A stretch of DNA of 14,852 nucleotides from contig JBLHKW010000132.1 of the NCBI GenBank assembly GCA_047618565.1, forward strand, positions 1 through 14,852. Reading direction: 5' to 3'. Numbering within the stretch: position 1 is the first letter of the stretch; every line of letters begins with the position of its first letter. Below are positions 7,401-14,852 of this stretch, one piece after another. This DNA comes from JBLHKW01 sp047618565. GTDB taxonomy: Bacteria; Planctomycetota; UBA1135; GCA-002686595. Made by a program: the position numbers and the translations under genes. Under the pieces are notes generated by a model, which made no database searches, was not told where the DNA came from, and worked only from the letters and a program-made list of their open reading frames with translations.

Positions 7401-7434
7401 AAAAAAAATGGCCCCGAGCAGAACTCGGGGCCAT
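7401..7434 (-). terminator. Intrinsic terminator of the dnaG-rpoD transcript
   Basis: A perfect 11-bp stem (ATGGCCCCGAG at 7408-7418 against CTCGGGGCCAT at 7424-7434, 5-nt loop) is followed on the minus strand by eight Ts (7408-7401). This is a textbook Rho-independent terminator, about 85 nt past the rpoD stop codon. It acts only in the minus direction, because the plus strand has no T-run after the stem. Confidence 0.93.
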
Positions 7435-7470
7435 GTTCGGGCCTCCAGACCGGGGTTCCCGGCCAACGAG

Positions 7471-7506
7471 GCTAGCCCGTGGTGAAAGTCACGGCGGGCT
7501 GCTAGC
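7471..7506. repeat. Short palindromic copy (B) of the dispersed repeat, downstream of rpoD
   Basis: The segment starts GCTAGCCCG and ends CGGGCTGCTAGC, so GCTAGC forms both ends and the whole can fold as a hairpin with GTG/CAC inside. Bases 7474-7493 (AGCCCGTGGTGAAAGTCACG) are identical to 14747-14766, a 20-of-20 match in non-coding DNA. The element begins 12 nt past the rpoD stop and ends before the intrinsic terminator, so it would lie in the rpoD 3' untranslated region. The end-to-end palindrome suggests a MITE- or REP-like element, which is an inference. Confidence 0.6.
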
Positions 7507-7518
7507 GGCGGGGAATGC

Positions 7519-9237
<1,719 letters not shown>

Positions 9238-9272
9238 AACGGGGGTCTCTTACAGGGATGGGAACGGTGCCT

Positions 9273-11198
9273 TCAGGAGAGAACGTGGGGTTCTCGTCCT
9301 TCGGGCGGGGTGGATGGGGTCAGCTGACTGAGCTGCTGCAGACGGTTGAGGTTGTCTTCGAGGGAACGTTTAGCCTGTTCGTCGCCATTTTCCGAGGCGC
9401 GCTCTAATTCGTTGATCCTGTTCAGGATGCTTCGTTTTTCGCGCTCGCTCTGGCGTCGCTCCAGGTAGCTGATCTCTCCACTCAAAAGGGATTCGGGGGC
9501 TTCAGCCTCGCTCGCATACCTCGCCATGAGGGCGACGTGTTGGCGAGCGGGGTGTTCGGCGAGGGCGTCCATGACGTTCTGCGCATCGATCACGGCGTCC
9601 TCTTGCTCGTAGAGGGCCATGACCGTATCGAGGATCACGGTCATTTCCTCGTAGGGGCAACTGGACCTCCAGGGCTTGACCAGCGGCACGAGGCTGGCGT
9701 CGAGCATCAATGCACCGACGAGGCCACGCCAGGCGCTCTCGAGGCGCGGATCCTGGGGACGGGCCGGCTTCACGGGCGCCGCATCGGGCTCGCCGACAAC
9801 GGCGTGGTCCGCGCTGGCCTGGGGCTCGGGCTCCGGGGAGTTGCGCTGCGCGACCGCGGCGCGACGCTGGTTCGGGTGCTGTGACCATTGCTCGCGCAGG
9901 CTGGCCACGGGCAGATTCAGGCGCTCGGCCATCTGCTGCATCATCGAGTCGCGATGGACGGGCTTCTTCAGGCGCGCCAGCAGCTCCAGCGCTCCGTCGA
10001 CCTCGCGCGCCAGCTCGCCACCGACCAGCGGCTCCAGGCCGGCGCAGACGAAATCGAACCAGTCCGCACCCCCATCGAGGGCGGCCTGGAAGGCCTGCGC
10101 CCCATCCGGGCCCAGGCACAGATCGCACGGATCCTGCCCCGCGGGCAGGCGCACCGCCTCGAGCTCGATCTCCAGGGGCAGCAGCCCGTGCAGGGCCTTC
10201 AGCGCGGCCTTGCGCCCGGCATCATCCCCATCGAACACCAGGCTGACACGACGCGCGCCACTGCGGCGCACGAGGCCGGCGTGGTCCTCGGTGGTCGAGG
10301 TGCCGAGCACGGCGACCACGTTCTGAATGCCTGACTGGTGGGCTGCCATCACGTCCGTGTAGCCCTCCACGAGCACCAGATGGCGACTCCGGCGCGCCGC
10401 CTCGAGGGCACGGTCGAGTCCGTAAATGAGGCGCCCCTTGTGGAAGTATTCTGTCTCGGACGTGTTGATGTACTTGGGACCGGCCGTGTCCCCATCGACC
10501 AGGCGGCGGCCGCCAAAGCCCACGGTGCGCCCCTGCAGGTCGCGGATGGGGATCATCAGGCGACCGCGGAAGAACGAGTACGGACGCCCGCTGTCGTCGC
10601 GCCGGATGAGCCCCGTACGCTCCAGGTCGCGCGGCGTGAAGCCACAGCCGCGGCCCTCGCCCTTGCGGGCGAACTGCTCGCGCGCCCAGCGGATCAGCGC
10701 CTGGCCATCCGACGGGGCCAGCCCCACCGCGAAGGCCTCGATCGTGTTGCTGGAGAGCTTGCGCCCCTCCATGTATTCCCGTGCGGCGCGACCCTCGCGA
10801 CTGCGCAGCTGCTCCTGGAAGAATCCGTCGACCGCAGCCAGGGCGCGCAGGCCCGAATCGTCCTCCTGGTGCCGTCGTCCGCGGCCAACATTGCGCGGCA
10901 GAGTGACGCCGGCGCGCCCCGCGAGGATCTCCAGGGCCTCCATGAAGGACAGGTTGTCGATGCGCTGCAGGAAGTGGATCTGGTCCCCCCCCATGGCGCA
11001 GGCCCCGAAGCAGTACCAGAGCCCGGTGCGCGGATCGACCGAGAACGAGGGGGTGTTCTCCTCGTGGAAAGGACAGCAAGCCCAGTAGCGCGCCCCCGAT
11101 TTCTTGAGGGCCGGTACGCGTTCGCGCACGAGGTCCTCGATCGGCACGCGCAGCTTCGATGTCTCGATCGCGCGTTTGAGTTCGGGGTCAGTAGCCAA
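9273..11198 (-). CDS. dnaG: DNA primase DnaG
   Basis: DnaG synthesises RNA primers at the replication fork with DnaB helicase. From the chosen TTG the protein has 641 residues, usual for the family. The N-terminal zinc domain reads CPFHEENTPSFSV and YCFGACAMGGD, with ligands C42, H45, C63 and C67. The second pair is CX3C rather than the commoner CX2C. The core has RLMIPIRDLQGRTVGFGGR (213-231) and PKYINTSET (241-249). The Toprim domain has LVEGYTDVMAAHQSG (276-290) and the acidic metal site DGDDAG (323-328). The C-terminal 170 residues are variable, as expected of the helicase-binding domain. TTG 11198 was chosen because LATDPELKRAIETSKLRVPIEDLV aligns with typical N-termini. GTG 11243 and ATG 11330 are in frame but add Pro/Ser-rich sequence. 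No Shine-Dalgarno is visible at any of them. Confidence 0.93.
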   Translation of the reverse strand: MATDPELKRAIETSKLRVPIEDLVRERVPALKKSGARYWACCPFHEENTPSFSVDPRTGLWYCFGACAMGGDQIHFLQRIDNLSFMEALEILAGRAGVTLPRNVGRGRRHQEDDSGLRALAAVDGFFQEQLRSREGRAAREYMEGRKLSSNTIEAFAVGLAPSDGQALIRWAREQFARKGEGRGCGFTPRDLERTGLIRRDDSGRPYSFFRGRLMIPIRDLQGRTVGFGGRRLVDGDTAGPKYINTSETEYFHKGRLIYGLDRALEAARRSRHLVLVEGYTDVMAAHQSGIQNVVAVLGTSTTEDHAGLVRRSGARRVSLVFDGDDAGRKAALKALHGLLPLEIELEAVRLPAGQDPCDLCLGPDGAQAFQAALDGGADWFDFVCAGLEPLVGGELAREVDGALELLARLKKPVHRDSMMQQMAERLNLPVASLREQWSQHPNQRRAAVAQRNSPEPEPQASADHAVVGEPDAAPVKPARPQDPRLESAWRGLVGALMLDASLVPLVKPWRSSCPYEEMTVILDTVMALYEQEDAVIDAQNVMDALAEHPARQHVALMARYASEAEAPESLLSGEISYLERRQSEREKRSILNRINELERASENGDEQAKRSLEDNLNRLQQLSQLTPSTPPEGREPHVLS

Positions 11199-11628
11199 GG
11201 GTGTTCGAACGGGTGGGGATGGGGAGGGGTCGGACGGATCCACGAACGGGACGGGGAGGGCTCTCGATAGGACCCCGGATACCGGAGTCTGCGGGGCCAG
11301 ATCAGGGTGTCGTTCGAGGCCTCGCGGCATCGAATTTCAACGGGGGGGAGTGCGGTCTCGATCGTGATTCCCGACCTGGTCGTCGACCCTTGGGTCCGGG
11401 GAATGCGCGCGATCGGAGGCCTGGCTTGGCAACTCGTACGGAATCCGCACCGAAAACGGAGGTCCAGGGGAGCTGATGCTCAGTCCAGGCTTTGGAACGC
11501 GTTCCGTCGAACAGGGCCAGCGCGGGGAGCGCTGGGATCGACGGACGGCGAGAGCCGTGGGGACGGGTCGTGGAAACCTCCGGTGGTAGAGCCTCCTGTT
11601 AGGAGGCGATAAACTCAATACAAGACCT
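11199..11628 (-). promoter_or_regulatory. Long dnaG upstream region/leader with SD-anti-SD hairpin
   Basis: About 430 bp separate the rsmA terminator from the likely dnaG start, and I see no convincing gene in it. The promoter should lie near its upstream end, where the only AT-rich patch occurs (minus strand TTGTATTGAGTTTATCGCC, about 11607-11624). No clean -35/-10 pair could be picked. Just downstream is a perfect hairpin GCCTCCT-gtt-AGGAGGC (11591-11607), containing both a Shine-Dalgarno core and its complement. A minus-strand open frame at 11337-11618 lacks any recognisable family and is not called. The leader could carry regulation of dnaG-rpoD, but that is inference. Confidence 0.4.
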
Positions 11629-11673
11629 AAAAAAAATACCCTGTCCCGGCGCCGGGGGCGTCAGGAACAGAGG
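11629..11673 (-). terminator. Intrinsic terminator of the OmpA-SUMF-rsmA operon
   Basis: On the minus strand, CTCTGTTCC pairs with GGGACAGGG (9 bp with G-T wobbles) around a GC-rich loop containing GGCGCC. It is followed by TATTTTTTTT, with the eight-T run at 11636-11629. It begins about 43 nt past the rsmA stop codon and separates this operon from dnaG. Confidence 0.75.
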
Positions 11674-11715
11674 GATGCGGAAGATTTGTACCCAGGCCAC
11701 GACCCGGGCCACCGA

Positions 11716-12648
11716 TCAGGGTGGACTGCCCTGTATCCGCCAGCAGGCCTCACTCAGGCGGCGCAGGTCCGGGATGGACAGCACCTCGGCCCTGATTCCA
11801 GGTTCCATCCCCAGCTCCGCGAGCACCCCGTCGGCCCGCTCACGCCCCGTCTGAGCCGCCTCAGGGGCCTTCAGGACGTCCCCGAGCACCCGGCCAAGGG
11901 TCTGCCGTCGGCGGTGGAACAGCTTGCCCACGAACTCCCTCAAACGCGCCCGTTCGGCGGCCGGGGGCCGATCCGGGCGCAGGCGCAGCTGCAACACAGC
12001 GCTGTCGATCTGGGGCCGCGGCCAGAAGGACGCGGGCCCCACCTTGCGCAGGATGCGCGCCTCGTAGCCGACCTGCAGCGTGATGCTGAGGGGGCCCCAG
12101 GCGCGCGAATCCGGCCCGGCGGCGACCCGGTCCGCGACCTCGCGCTGGACCAGGACGGTCATCGACTCCGGCGCGAGCTCGCGCGCGGCGCACAGGCTCA
12201 TGACGGGCGCCGACACGGAATAGGGCAGATTGCTGACGAGATGCCAGGGTCCGCTGGCGGGCAGGCGACTGCAGACCTCGGGCGCCAGCTCGTGCTTGCC
12301 GGCCAGCACGTCGGTCAGGATCAGCTCGGCGCCGTGCTCCCCCGGATGCTCGTCCATGAACTCGCGCGCGACCTCCGCCAGCCGCGGATCGATCTCGATC
12401 GCCAGCAGGCGTGCGCCGAGCTCGAGCAGATGGATCGACAGGAATCCGCAACCGGCCCCCACCTCTAGCACGAAGTCCCCGCGCGCGAAGCCCGCGTCGC
12501 GCGCGATGGCGAAGGCCTGGTTGTCGTCGAGCAGGAAGTTCTGGCCGAGACGCCGCGAAGGCCGGAAGCCGTGCGCCTCGAGGGCAGCGCGAAAGCGCTC
12601 CCACGGCGGTCGCCGCAGGCGCCCAGAATCCTCACGTGCGGGCGTCAT
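11716..12648 (-). CDS. rsmA: 16S rRNA (A1518/A1519-N6,N6) dimethyltransferase RsmA (KsgA)
   Basis: RsmA dimethylates two adjacent adenosines in the 3'-terminal helix 45 of 16S rRNA during late 30S assembly. The 310-residue protein has RRLGQNFLLD (32-41), the SAM-binding motif I VLEVGAGCGFLS (60-71), acidic motif II AIEIDPRL (83-90), the catalytic NLPY (140-143) and the family motif FWPRPQIDSAVLQLRL (208-223). Its C-terminal helical domain includes KLFHRRRQTLGRVL (242-255). It is slightly longer than typical (about 270) through N- and C-terminal additions. The ATG at 12648 overlaps the upstream stop codon as ATGA, which implies translational coupling to the SUMF-domain gene. It is the last gene of its operon and is followed by an intrinsic terminator. 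Confidence 0.96.
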   Translation of the reverse strand: MTPAREDSGRLRRPPWERFRAALEAHGFRPSRRLGQNFLLDDNQAFAIARDAGFARGDFVLEVGAGCGFLSIHLLELGARLLAIEIDPRLAEVAREFMDEHPGEHGAELILTDVLAGKHELAPEVCSRLPASGPWHLVSNLPYSVSAPVMSLCAARELAPESMTVLVQREVADRVAAGPDSRAWGPLSITLQVGYEARILRKVGPASFWPRPQIDSAVLQLRLRPDRPPAAERARLREFVGKLFHRRRQTLGRVLGDVLKAPEAAQTGRERADGVLAELGMEPGIRAEVLSIPDLRRLSEACWRIQGSPP

Positions 12649-13664
12649 TCGCCGCGCGCTCCGGCGAGCAGCCAGCGCAGGCCAGCCGGGGCGCCAGGCC
12701 TTCCGGCCAGCTTCTCCAGGAGCCCAACCGCGGGCAATCCCCAGGCGCGCCCGACGGCGCGCACCTCGCCGTGCATCTCGTCCCGACTCCAGTCCTCGGC
12801 GTGCTCCCAGAGGTACTCTCCCGCGTTCGCCACGCAGCGCAGTCCAACCAGGTTCGAGCGGTGACCGGCGGCCAGGTCACGCGCATTGAAATGCATGCCG
12901 TCGCGCCCGAAGTAGTGCAGCGCCTGACGATGGTCGTTGAACGATCCGCCCATCGCCCAGTGCTCGAAGTGCGCGCGCGTGCCGCCCGACGCGCGCGAAG
13001 GGACGACCGCTCCGGAGCGCGCCGGCGCGCCCACGACCGGGCCGAAGACCGTGTAGACCGGCAGCGGCGCCTCGACCCATTCCGCCACGTTGCCGATCAT
13101 GTCGCTGACGCCTTCGTTCGTGTCCCCGTTCGCGAAGCTCCCCACCGGTGCGGGACGACGGAGCCCCAGACCCAGGGTGTTCGCCGCGGAGTCCTGGTCC
13201 ACCACGCCCCAGGGCCAGCCCTGACCGCGGGTACCGGCCCCGATGCGCATCCACTCGGTCACGGTCGGCAAGCGCATACCCTGTCGCTGCGCAAAAGTGC
13301 GCGCCTGTTCGAGGTCCATTCCGGACGCGGGCCAGCGCCAGGTGGCCTCGGTCCAATCGTCCTGAAATGCCCCAGGAAGGTCAAACTCGCCACTTCCGCT
13401 CGAGCGCATGGCCTCGATCCAGGCGCCGCGGGTGACCTCGTAGCGATCCACGAGCAACGCATTCCAGGTGCGACAATCAACCACCCCCGACACCTGGCAG
13501 GGCCCCGCCGCCACGAAGGCCAGACGCCCGAGCGCGGGCCGTTCGCCGCCCCCGGCGGGCGCGCAGGCCGCAGCGCCGAGCAGCAGGCAACCCAGATATG
13601 AGCGCACCCCGCTGAGCCCGGCTCCCCGAGGACGATCGGCGGTCGATCGAGAGGGAAGAGCCAT
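12645..13664 (-). CDS. SUMF/FGE-sulfatase-domain lipoprotein
   Basis: The 339-residue protein carries a formylglycine-generating-enzyme-like fold (PF03781) behind a lipoprotein signal. The signal is YLGCLLLGAAAC, with acylated Cys probably at 34. Domain motifs are DRYEVTRGAW (73-82), GMRLPTVTEW (129-138), MIGNVAEWVE (189-198), MGGSFNDHR (238-246) and LVGLRCVAN (272-280). The paired catalytic cysteines of true sulfatase-activating enzymes, which follow the GGS motif, are absent: the region reads GGSFNDHRQALHYFGRD. It is therefore probably not a sulfatase maturase, but one of the many secreted SUMF-fold proteins of unknown ligand. An extra tail of about 60 residues follows the domain. A GTG at 13670 is an alternative start two codons upstream. 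It lies 35 bp after the OmpA-like gene and overlaps rsmA by 4 bp. Confidence 0.85.
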   Translation of the reverse strand: MALPSRSTADRPRGAGLSGVRSYLGCLLLGAAACAPAGGGERPALGRLAFVAAGPCQVSGVVDCRTWNALLVDRYEVTRGAWIEAMRSSGSGEFDLPGAFQDDWTEATWRWPASGMDLEQARTFAQRQGMRLPTVTEWMRIGAGTRGQGWPWGVVDQDSAANTLGLGLRRPAPVGSFANGDTNEGVSDMIGNVAEWVEAPLPVYTVFGPVVGAPARSGAVVPSRASGGTRAHFEHWAMGGSFNDHRQALHYFGRDGMHFNARDLAAGHRSNLVGLRCVANAGEYLWEHAEDWSRDEMHGEVRAVGRAWGLPAVGLLEKLAGRPGAPAGLRWLLAGARGE

Positions 13665-13699
13665 GGGCACAGCGGGGTGCGGCTGCGAAACCGAGACGC

Positions 13700-14413
13700 T
13701 TACTTGTCGGAGACGAAGACTTCGACGCGCCGGTTGAGGCGCTTGTTGTCCGACGAATCGTTCGCGGCGACGGGCTTGTGCTTGCCGAAGCCCACGACCA
13801 CGACCTCGCTGTCCGTCACGCCCGCCTCGACCAGGGCCGCGGCGACCGACACGGCGCGCGCAGCGGAGAGCTGCAGGTTGCCGTGCGGGAAGCGCTTGAC
13901 GGTCTCGGGGCGCGAGACCGGGTCCGCGTCCGTGTGGCCGCGCACGTAGATGTTGCCGTGCGAGTTGGCCTGGATGCCGCGGGCGAGGCCCTGCAGCGCC
14001 TTGCGGCCCTCTGCGCCCAGCTCGTCCGAGCCTGACGTGAACAGCACCTTGTCCTGGATCATGTAGAGCTGGCCGCCGTCGACGCTGAACTGCTCGATGT
14101 CCTTCAACGGGCCATCCAGCTCGTCGATCATGGTCTGCAGGGCGCCCATGCGCTCATGCACGTCGTCCGAGTAGCCGGCCTCGATCGTGCCCGGGGCGCG
14201 GCTCATCTCCATGAGCAGACGGTCGTTCTCCGTCTCCAGGCGCGCGACGACCTGATCCTGGTCGTACAGCTGCATCTGGTAGCTCTTGGCGAGGTCGCGG
14301 GCATCCTTGTACTGCTTCTGCGTCACGCAGGAGGACGAAAGCCCCGAAAGCAGGACTGCGGCCACGGCCGCACTGCGCAGGCCAAGGCGGATGTTTCTTT
14401 GGGTGTTTTGCAT
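13700..14413 (-). CDS. OmpA/Pal-family peptidoglycan-binding lipoprotein
   Basis: The 237-residue protein has a lipoprotein-type signal (LGLRSAAVAAVLLSGLSSSC, Cys 29 as the likely acylation site), then a coiled coil (about 31-72, KQYKDARDLAKSYQMQL). A C-terminal OmpA domain spans about 110-237, marked by DKVLFTSGSDELGAEG (121-136), VRGHTDADP (157-165), NLQLSAARAVSVAAAL (179-194) and KRLNRRVEVFV (224-234). Such domains bind diaminopimelate-containing peptidoglycan and tether the outer membrane to it. The ATG at 14413 was chosen because it starts the signal peptide and has GGGAG 11-15 nt upstream. The frame remains open to 14551, but the extension is basic and lacks homology-like features. It is the first gene of the operon with the SUMF protein and rsmA. 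Confidence 0.92.
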   Translation of the reverse strand: MQNTQRNIRLGLRSAAVAAVLLSGLSSSCVTQKQYKDARDLAKSYQMQLYDQDQVVARLETENDRLLMEMSRAPGTIEAGYSDDVHERMGALQTMIDELDGPLKDIEQFSVDGGQLYMIQDKVLFTSGSDELGAEGRKALQGLARGIQANSHGNIYVRGHTDADPVSRPETVKRFPHGNLQLSAARAVSVAAALVEAGVTDSEVVVVGFGKHKPVAANDSSDNKRLNRRVEVFVSDK

Positions 14414-14740
14414 CTGGTGGCTTCTCCCGGAGCGTGAGCCCCGCGCGCTGTTTCGGGCCGTCATTCCGGCCCATCTTCCCCTCGAGCGGAGTCCGCAAAA
14501 CGCGAACTCCAGTACTCCTTCGAGTCTAAGTGCGGTGCCCCGGAACTCCACACCCTATCGGCATCGATCTTCGCCCGATTTCGCGGCCCCGTCCAGCCAC
14601 GGAACCATGGCGACGGACGGATGCCCCCCCCACGATCGCCACCGACGCATCCCGAGACCTCCCGGCGGCGCGAGACGAGCCCCACTCGAGGGCACTGGCG
14701 CGCCGCGCACCCGCCCAAAACCCGGCGCAGCATGGCAGGA
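14414..14740. other. Intergenic region upstream of the OmpA-like gene
   Basis: These 327 bp hold no gene I can support. The operon promoter must lie here on the minus strand. The weakly AT-enriched segment around 14513-14580 is the best place, but no convincing -35/-10 pair was found. Short open frames on both strands lack family features and have the look of GC-rich shadows. Confidence 0.5.
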
Positions 14741-14852
14741 GCTAACAGCCCGTGGTGAAAGTCACGACCCGCTCAAATCCGCCAGGCTCCGCCCTGGCGG
14801 CGTTGCGCTTCCTCCGAGTATCCACGAATACGCGTCGTCAGCGCGCCTTGCC
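14741..14852 (+). repeat. Edge copy (C) of the dispersed non-coding repeat
   Basis: It starts GCTAAC and then AGCCCGTGGTGAAAGTCACG (14747-14766), identical over 20 nt to the element downstream of rpoD. A hairpin CCGCCAGG-ctccgc-CCTGGCGG (14779-14800), GTTG (14802-14805), TCCTC (14810-14814) and a second hairpin GTAT-ccacga-ATAC (14818-14831) follow. The block from CTGGCGGC to the second hairpin parallels the left-edge element on the opposite strand. It runs off the window, so its true extent is unknown. Confidence 0.55.

Noticed and set aside
11198..11330. Extended N-terminus of DnaG from the ATG at 11330
   Set aside because: The 44 added residues are Pro/Ser-rich and precede the normal primase N-terminus. 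No ribosome binding site supports this start.
11337..11618. Minus-strand open frame of about 93 codons within the dnaG leader
   Set aside because: It is Arg/Pro/Ser-rich with no hydrophobic core or known motif, no clear ribosome binding site, and its start overlaps the GCCTCCT/AGGAGGC hairpin. It could be a leader peptide, but nothing supports that.
11400..11640. tRNA, tmRNA, RNase P or SRP RNA in the dnaG leader
   Set aside because: I looked for T-loop, CCA-end, the RNase P conserved core and the SRP tetraloop motif on both strands and found none.
12411..13601. Plus-strand open frame opposite the SUMF gene and the rsmA start
   Set aside because: It spans two well-supported genes and their ATGA junction on the other strand, and shows no recognisable motif.
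14741..14852. Transposase-bearing insertion sequence
   Set aside because: No transposase-like coding region occurs anywhere in the window. The repeat is non-coding where it can be seen.

Overview
The window is GC-rich chromosomal DNA from a Gram-negative (diderm) bacterium: it encodes an OmpA-type lipoprotein, an outer-membrane barrel ending in Phe and a second lipoprotein. Gene content, the large Pro/Gln/Gly-rich single-pass protein, the lipoprotein-type SUMF protein, weak Shine-Dalgarno signals and apparent TTG starts suggest Planctomycetota or a neighbouring phylum. That placement is an inference from style; no rRNA gene is present to test it.

Layout, left to right. Positions 1-128 hold the end of an interspersed non-coding repeat that abuts the stop codon of a long uncharacterised membrane protein (124-2220, minus). 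A 217-bp spacer with a 20-bp-period tandem repeat separates this from selB (2438-4384, minus), the selenocysteine elongation factor. selB is divergent from a YhcC/TIGR01212-type radical SAM gene (4473-5459, plus), which is followed by a secreted beta-barrel protein (5495-6550, plus). The barrel gene converges on a coiled-coil/zinc-ribbon gene (6591-7298, minus).

The right half is all minus strand. An operon of an OmpA-domain lipoprotein (13700-14413), a SUMF-domain lipoprotein (12645-13664) and rsmA (11716-12648) ends at a good intrinsic terminator. After a leader of about 430 bp comes dnaG-rpoD (9273-11198 and 7519-9237), the core of the macromolecular synthesis operon without rpsU next to it. 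It ends in a very clear intrinsic terminator at 7401-7434. Between the rpoD stop and that terminator is a short palindromic copy of the repeat seen at the right edge (14741-14852).

Most of the window is housekeeping: replication priming, primary sigma factor, 16S rRNA maturation and selenocysteine decoding. I found no defence island, CRISPR array, transposase, tRNA or rRNA. The least explained items are the dispersed repeat family, the 698-residue membrane protein with two Sm-like beta repeats at its C-terminus, and the long dnaG leader carrying an SD/anti-SD hairpin.
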